Notes: generated by a model from the letters alone, not told the origin. A stretch of DNA of 64,000 nt from Acanthococcus lagerstroemiae (GCA_031841125.1 CM063110.1:36471214-36535213); one strand, 5' to 3'; counted from the stretch's first letter, positions 13,019-23,742 are shown. Program-made: numbers and translations.

Positions 13019-13950
13019 AACCACTCATTGTAACTGCAGAAGCACCACAACTTGTCATGCGTAATAAATGCTATTATACACTTACATTTACGTATTAAAA
13101 ATTTCTTCATCACAGACCACGTTTTTCTAGTGTTTCTCCAAATTGTTTCGTTTTCTCGAATCTCTAAAATTTTGCTGGAATCCACATTGTTTGCTCTAGT
13201 CGCTGCCTGGAAACGGGATTACGGCGTGAATATGGGGCGGCGTTTCTCACTTCCTCAGTTTTGCGTTAACCAGCGCACAATTTAAAGTTATTTTTTCAGT
13301 TTTCGGATGTTGCTATAAAAGTGATGCGAAATATTACAAACAAAAAGCGCGAAATAATAGCGGAGCGTGTATGGCTGTATGCGCACAGTGTAGATCACTT
13401 TTCGCGAGAACCTAATTATATATTATCGTACGTCATTCCGTGTGAATTTACTCTGTATCAAAGGAAACCCGAAATCAAAGTGATGTATGGAAAGCTGGAG
13501 CAGGCCTTAAGCTATTCATACTTAATTTGATAGATTCCCGGAACGTTTCAAACTCCCAGTATGTGCTCGACATTTATTGCTTTTATTCAGTACGATGCTC
13601 CAATGTGCAGGTTTCGGAAACCAGGAAACCAATATTGTTAATTACCTCGGCTATTCCGAGGGATTGGTGAAAATATTCTGCATCCGTGATTCGTACACAG
13701 TGATGGAGTCAGGTTACAGTTTTTTTTTTGTTTTACCCTTTCGATGATCTGTTTTGTTTGTATTATACAGATGTAATGCTCGGGCAAAAATTTAATATCT
13801 AACGCACAAAATTCCCTATACAGCGTTAATTAATTGAGCCGGAAGTAAGCTGTATAGATGACACTATACTGACACACCGAATAAATAGAATGATTTATTA
13901 CAGTGAAACTAAATTAGTAAGCGAAACGCCGCATGTTTTTTGAAAAAAAA

Positions 13951-13969
13951 AGAGAGAGAGAGAGAGAGA
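13951..13969. repeat. (GA)n microsatellite
   Basis: About 9-10 AG dinucleotides directly follow a nine-A run. Confidence 0.9.
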
Positions 13970-14804
13970 AAGATAGCAAACTTGGCTGCAAATGAGCGAA
14001 TTTCAGGGTCTACGCATGCTCGTATAGCTCGTCTCTGCCATAATTACCGAAGGATTCCGACTTTTGTACTATTCGAAGTGTAATGCCACACACACCGAGT
14101 GTGCTGGTGAGAGAAGTGGGTGTAAGATGAAAAAAGTTTCTCGATAAAATTTACTATTCAAAATGTACACGAAGTTTTATCAGCCCCCCGTAACCGCAGG
14201 CTCGAAATTAAACATTGCAAATGGTTTTCGCAGCCCGATATTCCAACACTGATAAGAGCGAAACAATATCGATAAATTATAACGCCGGTTGAATAAAAAG
14301 CAATTTAGCAAATACGGAGGTAATTTTATCATTGACGTTGGCTCGCCTTCTCCCCGGGGTAGTGTTTCCATAGAGGAACCGGCGTGTTTGTAGGTTTAAT
14401 TAAATTGACTCAAAATTGGCCGGAAAACTGTATAGATATATACGTGTTCGTGATTTGTGTGTACGTACTGTCTTGTATCATGCTGTATACCCTACGTGTT
14501 CTTCTAAGAATTTGCGAAATCATTCGTAAAGAAAACTAAAAAGAACCCGGGCGTGAAACGCGAGCAGACGGAATAAAAAAGCCACGCGGAAAAACCGAAA
14601 ATAATAAAGTTGAAAACTCAGCTGGAAATTGAATTTCAGAAAAATGGTACAGAAAAGAAAATTGCTCGGTTCATGTGGGAAAACGATCCGCTGGTTAAAC
14701 GGGAGTAAATAAAGCAAGACAATGGATGTATAAACTTTTTGTATATAGTGATTTAAGGCCGTTAGGAAAACGCGAAGTGTCCGTTAAATTTGTCCTTTTG
14801 AAAG

Positions 14805-14808
<4 letters not shown>

Positions 14809-14838
<30 letters not shown>
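14809..14838. repeat. (GA)n microsatellite
   Basis: An uninterrupted run of about 15 GA dinucleotides. The Ser-Leu repeats seen in minus-strand frames here are its translation and not a protein feature. Confidence 0.95.
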
Positions 14839-14842
<4 letters not shown>

Positions 14843-15339
14843 CGCACAAAGGGGGTTACAAACAGAACAAAAAACGCTCGATGTCCGTTCTGATTGTAGC
14901 AGGCTGATTGTGTTTTTAATTCTTGTTGAACGTTCCAGCTTAGAGGACTTTTTACAGGCCCTATCCATTTGCTAAGGACACTGTGACACAAATATTTATT
15001 TCGTCTGCAGCGCTTCCGCTTTGTGATCGATAACGTTTTCGTTTCATGAATCATCTTCTGATTTTTTCTTTAATGCAAATTGGAACCCCTCACAGAAGGG
15101 TGTCTAGCGACCAGGAAATCGGGAAAAATCGGGTTATGTGCAGTGAAAACTTGAGTACGATGAATTTCTCAGTGTAGGATTCGATGAAGCTTTAAATTCA
15201 TTTTACGCAAAACCAGCAAATGGGTGTCATGGTTAGATTTTGAGATAATTTAGTCGATCAAGTTGTCACTAGATACATGATATCAATTTTTCTTCAAGGT
15301 ACAAAGTCGTGCGATCTGCGTACTGGTCTAAAAAAAGCT

Positions 15340-16310
15340 GTTACAAGTAATGAGGAAAAGGTAATTCAAATATCGATGGATGGCCCTATTGTAAATTTTA
15401 GGATGCTGCGAGAACTCCACAGAATTTCAGAAAGATCGAAGCCCTGATTTCTTTGAATTAGGATGGTTCACTCAAGACGAGGTTTACATCAATCTCGTGG
15501 GAGAGTTTTTGATTGCCCTATTTTACATTTTCAACGATTCTGCGGCACGGCGTGGCCATTTTACCAAAACAACCGGATCAGACGTCTCTTTCCTCCGTCA
15601 TTTTGCATTACCCGGTGGTCGGAGTATGAGAAGCCAGCTACGCGAACAATCAGCCTCCTCCCTCATCTGCTCAACTGGATACATGAAGTTCAGAGCGAGC
15701 GCTCCAAGAATCCTTTAAACAAAAATCATCGAAATTTTAGCAGCGTTGTTAAATGTCTTTCAGATCCTCTCCTGGATACTAAGCTTGCATTTTTTTTTGC
15801 TTCTGTTGCTTCTGTCGTAGAACTATGTCTGACAACTTTTCAGTTAGAAAAGCCTATGGCCCCCACTACTCTTCAGGGAATTAACTTCTCTTACCACGGC
15901 TCTTATGGAGTGTGTAGTAGAGAAGACTATTCTCGAAAAAGAATCGATGCTGAATAAAAAAAATCTTGCTAAAAAGGAAAATCTGATTCCAAGCAAAAAC
16001 ATTAATTTCGATTTCTTTGTCAAAATGGCCCTCTAAAATGCCTCATCAGGGGTGAAAATTCCTGATGCAAAGGTTCAAGGATTCCGCAGTGATTGTCAGC
16101 AAGTCCTGGTTACAATGATCCAAAAGATATCCCTAATTAGGAGCTTGTTACCCATCAGCCTCTTGAGTCCACGCTATAGACTCTTCCGGTCATCGTCAAT
16201 CTACAACACCAACCAGCAGAAGCCCAAGAGGCTCTTCGACCTCACGACACATACCTTGAGTCAGAAAAGAGAATTTCTCTCTAGATTTGATAAGTACACA
16301 ACCTGAGAGA
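15340..16310 (+). pseudogene. Decayed transposon-type multicopy gene
   Basis: Fragments of one protein lie in shifting plus-strand frames: VIQISMDGPIVNF (about 15370), ALFYIFNDSAARRGHFTKTTGS (15520-15580), FCITRWSEYEKPATR (about 15605), CLSDPLLDTKLAFF then TTFQLEKPMAP (15757-15870), and GVKIPDAKVQGFRSDCQQVL (about 16050-16110). The order 'QISMDGP.VN', 'L..IF.DS.ARR..F...TGS', 'F...RW.E....A.RA', 'DPLL..KL.FF', 'F.T..PM.P' is one I recognise from a widespread family of uncharacterised, transposon-like animal proteins, possibly hAT-related. No catalytic function can be assigned. Several frameshifts and stops show it is dead. Confidence 0.6.
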
Positions 16311-16547
16311 AATGGATGTTCTTAATTTTGATGGATTCATGTGAACCATACGTCTGGCAAACATATTTCATCTTGAAATTCAAAATCGTGTGAAAAGTGC
16401 TATTATGTTTATCTCCTTCGCATGTGCTCTCCTTTCAATCCGAGCATGGGCACCCGCAGAATTTTTTGATGAGTTAGCAAGAGAAAATGATGACGACCAT
16501 AATTTAACCCTGATTTTTGTATTTGAATTGAGATTAGTGAATAGTTA

Positions 16548-16937
16548 GTGCTAATTACTCAATTTTTCGAGAAAAATTCGAATCCGTTGTCAAATTTGAG
16601 CTAGAATCATTTTTTGACCCATTTCGATCACATTATCGAATTTATCTTGGGAATGGAGCGTCACCGCCAAATTTGAACACTGAATTCGAACTGAACGTAA
16701 AACATTGAGTAGAAGAGACAGTCTCTAATTCAACATTTTTTGATTTTTTAAATTTTTGAAAATTTCTCCATGTCTTTTTTGGGACGGAAAAACTTTCGAA
16801 GAACTTCGGCGTCGGCGCGGGTGCTAATTACTCAATTTTTCGAGACGAATTCGAATCCGTTGCCCATTTCAACCATATTTTCGAGCCTATCTCGGGAATG
16901 GAGCGTCATCACCGCCAAATTTTCACACTGAATACGA
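16548..16937. repeat. ~273 bp repeat, copies A and B
   Basis: Copy A starts at 16548 (GTGCTAATTACTCAATTTTT) and copy B restarts with the same words at 16821. Both carry 'attcgaatccgttg', then 'tcgggaatggagcgtca', then 'aacactgaattcgaact'. Copy B changes into the 38 bp minisatellite at 16938. A third copy (C) lies at 27249 beyond the nested insertions. No coding content. Confidence 0.8.
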
Positions 16938-17104
16938 ACTTCGTGGGTCCGGTACACGAGATCACGGGGGTCGTGACTTGGTGGGTCCAGTACACGGGTC
17001 CGCGGGGGTCGTGACTTCGTGGGTACTGTACACGAGATCACGAGGGTCGTGACTTTGTGAACCCGGTACACGAGACCATGGGGGTCGTGACTTCGTGGGA
17101 CTGG
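16938..17104. repeat. 38 bp minisatellite, left part
   Basis: Units start at 16938, 16976, 17014 and 17052, plus a fifth from 17090 that is cut by the MITE at 17105. The unit is of the form acttcgtgggtccggtacac...gggtcgtg, exactly 38 bp in each of the four complete copies, with 10-25 percent divergence between units. The array resumes at 27164. Confidence 0.9.
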
Positions 17105-17137
17105 TAGGGGAGACTGTTGTACCTTGATAACAATGTA

Positions 17138-17142
17138 CCTTG
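17138..17142. repeat. Target-site duplication of BEL element (left)
   Basis: CCTTG directly precedes the left LTR and is repeated exactly at 26272-26276 after the right LTR. Five bp is the usual BEL/Pao duplication length. Confidence 0.9.
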
Positions 17143-17325
17143 TGACGTAGAATTAGCACCAGAATTATATTTAGCAGAGTTGTGACGTCGATCAGTCACG
17201 GAATGATCGAGACGCCACCTGGTGAAATTACGTCCAAACAGCTCATGTGATTTAAGGCGCAGTGGAAGACTATAGGTTTGAGTACCAAGTTCAAGAAAGA
17301 ACAGATTAAATACAGGCATAACTTA

Positions 17326-17331
17326 TTTATT
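17326..17331 (-). promoter_or_regulatory. Candidate poly(A) signal in 3' LTR
   Basis: The minus strand reads AATAAA within 'aaataaataag', about 670 bp downstream of the initiator. It is the clearest AATAAA downstream of the presumed transcription start, so it may mark the R/U5 border. Not tested against cleavage data. Confidence 0.4.
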
Positions 17332-17996
17332 TAAACAACACAAACTTCTTATAAATTAAATTTTCTTCCGGTCCAGTCCTCCGAATTTTCAACAGTTACC
17401 TGACGGCAAACAAACAAGTCCACCGTCAGTCCAAAGGATGTTAGTAAATTCTAATTTAAATGTTAATTAAATTAAATGTCGGCTAGTGGTAAGGAGGATA
17501 TGCACCGGCAATCCTGGACCCCCGACTATACCACAAGAGAGGAAGTTTACCTTAAACTCAGGGTACCGACCCATAAGTTTGCTCAGGACAACAGCAGTTC
17601 TGGATCAAGTAATAAATTGAGCCAAAGGTTGGGAAGGCGGGGAGGGTCCCTAATTCGGTTGGAATAATTACGTTCCGACCAAACAGTAAAGAAATTTCCC
17701 CGGAAGTCAAGGACCCCAGACAGGGTCAGAAATAAGTAGCTTCTCCCTTTACCGAAAGGAAAAAATGTACGGATCCATCACGAATGGACAATTTAAATAT
17801 ATCAGGTTTGTACCAGAATAATTACGTTCTGGGTGCAAACTGAAAGAATAATTTACCACACAAGAAGGGGGTAAACAACAAGAATTCACTAACCTGAGAC
17901 ATGCCGCTTCAAACACAAACACCACACGCGATTCGCCACACAACTGTAATTTTAGCAACTACAAAATTCACAATGCTCAAGCGCGAGTCCGAACAA

Positions 17997-18032
17997 GAAT
18001 GACCTGGGCATTGTTCTGCTCAGCCCTTTTAT
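17997..18032 (-). promoter_or_regulatory. LTR core promoter copy in left LTR
   Basis: Minus-strand ATAAAAG (18026-18032) precedes TCATTC (17997-18002), the same spacing as the copy in the right LTR. In the 3' LTR it would direct transcription out of the element into the flanking minisatellite. Confidence 0.6.
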
Positions 18033-18190
18033 GATTGTTGGGGCACGTTGTGTGCTACAATTCTCAAACTATCGACCATTGGTCGAAGTTGGAAATTGTG
18101 ACGTCAATTGTGTACCTCACGACGTCACCTCACCGGGGTGACTTACGTATTTATTATCAGTAGCCTGTACTATGTCACATATTTTCGACA

Positions 18191-18208
18191 CTCCGGGGGG
18201 GGGGGGGG
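18191..18208 (-). other. C-run where a polypurine tract is expected
   Basis: Directly before the 3' LTR in element sense the strand reads a run of 14 C followed by GGAG (plus strand CTCC then 14 G at 18195-18208). Plus-strand priming normally uses a purine-rich tract on the sense strand at this position. Here the purine run is on the opposite strand, leaving only GGAG. Confidence 0.6.
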
Positions 18209-18317
18209 TTGGACCTACTTAGGTCCAATGCTCCACCTGTGATATCTTCCATAGGCCACCGGGACCTAGGGTGTAATTCTGTGTGCAGCCTCTACTGACC
18301 GCAGTAGACCTGTTTAC

Positions 18318-19494
18318 TTAAGGGAGACATAGTCTCTTAGCAGCGGGTGGTTCCAAATCAACTTCCACTTGAGTTGATGGACATTCACTATTTTCTACCG
18401 TGGGAACAGTTAGGGTTTGATCCATCATTCCATCTACCAAGACGCCTTCCTTGTCCGCAGGGGCAGCGTCTGACTGTAGGGTGACTGGATACAGTTGATT
18501 TACTGAACGTATTATGACCTTTGTATTTAGGCTTCTATTGGCTGGCAGATTAAGGCTCTGAATTCGATTTACAGTCTTAACATAAGCCAAAGCTTGACGG
18601 GTATCGAGACGCTCGATGACACCAAAGGGCCATTGTGCACGAGGAGCATTTGGTTCCTTAATTAGAACAACGTCTCCCTTCTTGGGAGTAGTAGGTAGAG
18701 AACCTCTAGGATGTCGGTGGGTAGCAACATGTTTTTCTCGGAGGGAAGTAAGGTATAGACTGTGAAAGGCTACCCAGTAATTCTCTATAATACCTACCAC
18801 ACGTTTGTGGAAGGGAATAAGATGTTGGGTAGTAGCTGGGATATCTTCTAGGTTGATCTCAATCTCCGCATTGACGTTACAGGTATTAGGAAGTAGGAAA
18901 TCATTTGGCGTAAGAGGCTGTAAGATTTCCTCAGACGACACATAGGTAAGTGGTCTGCTATTGGAGAGATGAGCTACGCGATACATTGCAGTGTTCAAGG
19001 TAACATAGTCTACAAGAGCCGTACCCAGAGCCTTACGAAGACTCTGCTTTACCACCCCAACTAATCGATCATAGGCCCCACCGTACCATGGAGAGTAGGC
19101 CGGGATGAAGGACCAGTCAATCCGATTGGAGGTGATGAAATGATTGACCTTATGGTCACGAATTGCTACCTTGCGCCCAACTAAGGGCTGGACAAACGTG
19201 AAGTTAGTGGCATTGTCTGAGATCATTAACTTAGGCACTCGCCGCAGGCTAGTAAAACGATCTAGAGCGAGTAGGAATTCATCCGCACTCAAGTTACGAG
19301 AGCTAACTCTAAATGTATGGCTCGAGTTACTAAGCATGTGAACAAGACACCATAACATTTTCCTATGTTTCCATTCTCCAGTCGTGTATGGAGGGGTCCA
19401 AAGTAGTCTACACCCACATGCAGAAAGACGCCCGTGTCTATTACTCGGACCTGGGGAGAGGAGGAATAGGAGGTAATTGGTACGCTCCTCCCAT
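18318..19494 (-). pseudogene. BEL integrase, catalytic core and C-terminal part (broken)
   Basis: This is the continuation of the pol polyprotein after a TAG at 19495-19497. Integrase motifs are in three different frames: a short stretch directly after the TAG remains in the pol frame; the GVDYFGPL block with the first catalytic Asp (about 19385-19415) is in a second frame; and the rest, from NLSADEFLLALDRF through ISDNATNF (second Asp) to the GDVVLIKEPNAPRAQWP C-terminal block, is in a third, open down to 18318. So there is one nonsense codon and two frameshifts (about 19430-19450 and about 19305-19320). Where related elements have Glu in a W-E-R block, this copy reads AYDRLVG, an Asp. The function in an intact copy would be insertion of the cDNA. 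Confidence 0.85.
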
Positions 19495-22400
19495 CTACCT
19501 ACGACAAATACCGCAATGATGAATTACCGATTTCACCTTTGAACGTCCTTTGACTATCCAAAATCGTTCACGAAATTTAGCCAATAAATGCGAGACACCT
19601 ATATGATAATGTTCTTTATGCAGAGAGGAAAGGAGAACCCTTACCAAAGGGCTTTCTCTTGGTAATAGTATGGGGTGAACCATACTCCAGTCCAGAGAAG
19701 CATTCTGTAGGCGACCTTGTAACCGTATAAGGCCATCCTTATCCAAGAAGAGCCCTAGCTGAGTCTTAGGCTGTATCTTGTTTTGTAGTTGTTTTCGTTC
19801 CTTACTGAAGTACTTCTTTTGGAGTTCACGAAGCAAAGTTGTTTCTGCCAGTCGAGTTTCTTCAGAGGAAGAGATGTCTAATTTATGACGGTTAAATACT
19901 AGGACTACTAGTCTAAAAAGCCGAATGTAAGCATTCCAGCTAGAGAACCGTTTCTCCAGTGCATCAGTTAGGACACTTGGTTCGTGCATCTGACTGTCCG
20001 CAATCAATAATGACATAACTGGAGTCCTAAAGATGGTTGTAGTAGCAGGAGGATCAGGCCAGAGTCGTTCATGGACCAGCCAGGAAGGGCCCTCCCACCA
20101 CTTTGAGTTATCTTTCAACTGAGAGGCTCTTTGACCTCTTAATATTATGTCTGCCGGATTATCTCCTGTTGGAACATAGCGAACAAGTAGATTAGGTGTA
20201 CGCCTTATCTCAGAGAGGCGGTTGTTCACAAATTGTGGCTGCACAGCTGACGAATGTAACCACTGCAGGACTGTAGTGGCATCTGTCCAAAGAACTGTTT
20301 GTTCTACCTTAACCGTAAGGAGACCAGTGACAAATGAAGAACAACATTTACCAACAGAGAGGGCAAGCAACTCAAGCTGAGGAATTGAGTGCTGGCTAGA
20401 ACGTTGCTCCTCCATATCACCTTCGCAAGGAGAGGTCGTCCGTTTCATAGGTGCTACTCTAACCTTGGAAAAAATGAGTGCCGACTCATTGACTTTAGTC
20501 CTAGACTTTCGCACTAAATAGATGACACAACCATATGCTCTCTTGGAGGCATCACAGAACACATGGAGGTCATACTGGCTCTCACCGGGAGCATGATGCC
20601 ACAATTTACGAGGAAATGAAATTTCCTTTATCTGGTTTCTCTCAAGCACTAATTTACGAAATTGTGCTTCTAAATCAGCTGGTAGGGATTCATCCCAGGC
20701 CACCTTAGCTTTCCAACAGTCTTGTACAAAGAGCTTCAATCCTAATAAACACGGAGAAATTGCGCCAAGGGGGTCATATACTTCAGCGAGGCCACGTAGA
20801 GCTAAACGCTGAGTAACTGAAGAGGGCACTGGCGCATCTTCAAACTTGAATGATAACCGATCCTGAGTTTGATTCCATTCTAATCCAAGAATGGAAATCT
20901 TGTCCTTTACTGGTGCTTGTTTCTCAATAGGGAGGGATTTACAAAAGGTAGAAGAATTGGAGGTCCAATCACGCAGATTGAATCCCGCAGAAGACAGTTT
21001 AGGTGTGACAGTATCATAGAGTTGCACTGCGTCTACTACACTGTCCACACTTGTTACCAAATTGTCAACATAAAAACATCTTTGGGCCACTTCTGACCAT
21101 TGATTACCAGTATCTTCGGCAAACAGGTCAAGAAGAACCATGTTCAAGAGAAAGGGGGATGAAGCAACTCCAAATGGAGTCCGAGTGAAACGATAGAGGA
21201 TCACAATCTCCTGGGTAGGTGGCTTGCCGAAGTCCTTTACCCACAGGAATCGTACTACATCCCGGTCCACTTCATCTAACCCAACCTGAAGAAAGGCCTT
21301 TTCTATGTCGGCAGAGATACCGATCTCCTTCAACCTAAAACCTAGGAGGATTCCAATCAGGCTGGAAGTTAGGGGCGGACCAGTATGCACTAAATCATTA
21401 AGACTGTTACTGGTTTTAGACTTAGCTGATGCGTCATATACAAGCCGCACCTTTTCATTCTTCACCACTGGACGATGAGGCAAATAATGAATCTGGTACC
21501 GGGAACTAGGAGGAACCCTTTCTATAACTCCCAGGGCTTCCTGTTCCTTTAAGATTGCATCACATTTAGAAAGAACTGAAAGTGGGGTGTTAGCTAGCAA
21601 ATTACATAGGCGAGCCCAACACATACGATAGTTCTTAGGCAGGGAAGGATTCTCAACCTTCCATGTTAACCATACCACAAAACGGCTATTTTCATAACGA
21701 GTAGTTTGCCGAAACCTCACTATTACTTGAGCTTCTACTCCCTGTATCTCCGAAGGTCGTATTCCCATCACTTCCAGTTCCCAAAGAAACGTAATCTCTG
21801 GAGAGCGAAGGAAATCAGCCTTTTCACAGCCTAGCTTTGCAGTAACTGCCGAGTTACTTGAGGAAGCAAGGAGAGAGCTAAGGCATTTTAGTCCTTGTTC
21901 ATCTTCCCTTAGGTTAGCCCTGCCCGCAGGAATCCAACCAAAGGAAGATCGTAATAACACTATTCCATTAGGTAATCTGCGGTTACCTTCTAGTCTCACA
22001 ACTTGGTAATAGATATCACTACTGAGTAACATCTCTATTGGTCGCTGTTCAAGTCGAAATATATCATAGTCCGCATAGTCTAAACCAGAAGGTAGTAACC
22101 TAACTGTTTCCCCAACTGGAGGAGACAATCTAGATACTCCCGTAATACATGGAGTAGATAAAAGAGTGCAGAAGGTTCTGACACCATTTCTACCCCACAG
22201 AGTTACCTGAACTTTCTGAGAATGTACCTCTGTACGGTCTACCGAACCATAAGTCAGTACAGATAAGACAACTTCCCTAGTTGCACCAACACCTAGACGA
22301 CTAAGTAGATTCTCATGGATGTAAGAGATGTCGCTCCCACTATCTAGTATACCCCTTGCTGCCATAGTTTTACCATTACCTGCAGTAACAGAACAAGAAA

Positions 22401-23742
22401 AGGTTTGTAGAAACGTACCTGAGGCCTGGTTGGCTGATTCAGAGGACCCAGCCGTGGGTGTCTCCTTCATCTTCTTATGTCCATCAGTCGACTGCGGCTG
22501 GTGACACATGGGACCACAGTGTCCTTGTTTTTTACAGTTGCGACATTCACGACTTTTGTGGGGGCATGAAGAAGCTTGGTGTTTCTCCCTCAGACACACA
22601 AAACACCGCTGTAGTTCACTAAGTCGCGTCTTGCGAGTTGAAGTATTTGGGTATTTTTTACAGTCGGAAGATGCATGTCTACCATCACAGAAAAGACATG
22701 ACCGCTTATGTTTGGAAGCCTGATTACTAGCAGGGCGTTTCTTGCCTTGCTGAGGCGAACCCTTTGCCATAAGCGTAGTCACATTAGTAGTAGGCTGGAT
22801 AGGCGCTAAACCGTTAGCACCCTGTCCATTAACATTGGCACGAATATCAAGGATTTCCTCAATATATACGGACTTCTCAACTTCCTTCATTAGCTCCCCA
22901 AGCTCAAACCGCAGCTCGGGATGTTGAGGAGAAAGCCTCTCGAAGGCTCGACGTAAATAGCGCTTAGGGACCTTCCTCAAAATAGTGTTCTGAATCAGCT
23001 CAGGGTCGAACTGTTGTCCAACATTTTGCAAGTTCAACAGAATACGATTAATACTATCTAAATTAGAACGAGTATTTGACAATGTAGCCTTAGGAACTAA
23101 ATTAAACAAATCAGGTAATGCTGCTAGTTCAGCATAATATGATTGGATTAATTTGGTAGGATCCCCGAAACGATTTTTTAGGGCCTCGACCGCACGTGGA
23201 TATTGTTCCGAGGTTACACTGAAACCACGAAGGTACTCCTTAGCTGGCCCCTTTACACATTCCAACAAGTGTATAAACCTCTGCAAATCAGTAAATTTCT
23301 GGTTGGAATGGACAGCCGCATCATAGTGTTGCCACCACTGGCTCCACTCTCTCACCTCGCCATTGAATATTGGCGGTTTACAACGCAACTTAAAGCAGTC
23401 ATCCGAGCCGGATGATGGAGCAGGCGATGATTCGGGGGCAGAAACTCCATCGAACATAAGGGCAGCTTCATATAACATGGATGCCTTATCCCGAATTGCC
23501 TTAATCTCCAACTGTCTCTCTAATGTCTCTTCTGCAGACAAATTTAGAGCTTCTAGGTTAACATCTACTGTCCCTGTACGTGCAAGAAGACGAGATGCTG
23601 CCGTCTTCACCTGAGCAGGGCTCTGTTGCGAAACACTATCCAACATAGCCAACTGCATTTTCAGCACCTCAATTGCGTGGAGAATATCCGCCGCAAGAGG
23701 TGACACACTCACGGTAGCTCCGGCACCATGGGTTGTATCCAT
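19495..23742 (-). CDS. BEL/Pao gag-pol polyprotein (to integrase zinc finger)
   Basis: An open frame of 1,415 codons from the first in-frame ATG (23740-23742); the frame itself opens at 23754 after a TAG. Approximate residues: 111-296 gag region with FNGEVREWSQWW (DUF1759-like); 349-412 three zinc-knuckle-like clusters (CLFC, CFVC, CRNC); 463-570 aspartic protease with LDSGS; 730-955 reverse transcriptase with RLVYDASAKS, ADIEKAFLQV (first catalytic Asp) and CFYVDN in place of YVDD; then VYDPLGAISP; 1055-1205 RNase H with FCDAS, QLELLA, LWTDA and DNPAD, so the D-E-D-D set is present; 1380-1415 H2C2 integrase zinc finger ending HHCGICRR. It stops at TAG 19495-19497 inside the integrase. In the normal life cycle this polyprotein forms the particle, processes itself and makes cDNA in the cytoplasm. 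Everything up to RNase H looks intact. Confidence 0.95.
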   Translation of the reverse strand: MDTTHGAGATVSVSPLAADILHAIEVLKMQLAMLDSVSQQSPAQVKTAASRLLARTGTVDVNLEALNLSAEETLERQLEIKAIRDKASMLYEAALMFDGVSAPESSPAPSSGSDDCFKLRCKPPIFNGEVREWSQWWQHYDAAVHSNQKFTDLQRFIHLLECVKGPAKEYLRGFSVTSEQYPRAVEALKNRFGDPTKLIQSYYAELAALPDLFNLVPKATLSNTRSNLDSINRILLNLQNVGQQFDPELIQNTILRKVPKRYLRRAFERLSPQHPELRFELGELMKEVEKSVYIEEILDIRANVNGQGANGLAPIQPTTNVTTLMAKGSPQQGKKRPASNQASKHKRSCLFCDGRHASSDCKKYPNTSTRKTRLSELQRCFVCLREKHQASSCPHKSRECRNCKKQGHCGPMCHQPQSTDGHKKMKETPTAGSSESANQASGTFLQTFSCSVTAGNGKTMAARGILDSGSDISYIHENLLSRLGVGATREVVLSVLTYGSVDRTEVHSQKVQVTLWGRNGVRTFCTLLSTPCITGVSRLSPPVGETVRLLPSGLDYADYDIFRLEQRPIEMLLSSDIYYQVVRLEGNRRLPNGIVLLRSSFGWIPAGRANLREDEQGLKCLSSLLASSSNSAVTAKLGCEKADFLRSPEITFLWELEVMGIRPSEIQGVEAQVIVRFRQTTRYENSRFVVWLTWKVENPSLPKNYRMCWARLCNLLANTPLSVLSKCDAILKEQEALGVIERVPPSSRYQIHYLPHRPVVKNEKVRLVYDASAKSKTSNSLNDLVHTGPPLTSSLIGILLGFRLKEIGISADIEKAFLQVGLDEVDRDVVRFLWVKDFGKPPTQEIVILYRFTRTPFGVASSPFLLNMVLLDLFAEDTGNQWSEVAQRCFYVDNLVTSVDSVVDAVQLYDTVTPKLSSAGFNLRDWTSNSSTFCKSLPIEKQAPVKDKISILGLEWNQTQDRLSFKFEDAPVPSSVTQRLALRGLAEVYDPLGAISPCLLGLKLFVQDCWKAKVAWDESLPADLEAQFRKLVLERNQIKEISFPRKLWHHAPGESQYDLHVFCDASKRAYGCVIYLVRKSRTKVNESALIFSKVRVAPMKRTTSPCEGDMEEQRSSQHSIPQLELLALSVGKCCSSFVTGLLTVKVEQTVLWTDATTVLQWLHSSAVQPQFVNNRLSEIRRTPNLLVRYVPTGDNPADIILRGQRASQLKDNSKWWEGPSWLVHERLWPDPPATTTIFRTPVMSLLIADSQMHEPSVLTDALEKRFSSWNAYIRLFRLVVLVFNRHKLDISSSEETRLAETTLLRELQKKYFSKERKQLQNKIQPKTQLGLFLDKDGLIRLQGRLQNASLDWSMVHPILLPRESPLVRVLLSSLHKEHYHIGVSHLLAKFRERFWIVKGRSKVKSVIHHCGICRR

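Larger units (their letters stand above)
13019..15339. other. Unassigned DNA with two GA microsatellites
   Basis: Apart from the two microsatellites listed separately, I see no coding motif. Several 60-120 codon frames exist, but they are low-complexity or pass through the GA runs. Base composition is moderately AT-rich with scattered CpGs. Confidence 0.4.
17143..18190 (-). repeat. BEL left LTR (3' LTR of the element)
   Basis: 1,048 bp, TG...CA. Against the right LTR it has an extra 'agaat' at about 17161-17165, and single-base differences in the words 'ccgaattttc', 'acctgacgg' and 'gaagttgg'; elsewhere the two look identical. In the minus-strand sense it carries the TATA box, initiator and poly(A) signal listed separately. 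Confidence 0.97.

Noticed and set aside
14695..15054. Ser-Leu-repeat protein on the minus strand
   Set aside because: Produced by the (GA)n microsatellite at 14809-14838.
16938..17104. CRISPR-like array at the 38 bp repeats
   Set aside because: Units are contiguous with no unique spacers and are diverged; an ordinary minisatellite in a eukaryotic context.
17476..17667. 63-codon plus-strand frame present identically in both LTRs (also 25557-25748)
   Set aside because: It is antisense to the element and duplicated only because the LTRs are duplicated; no motif.
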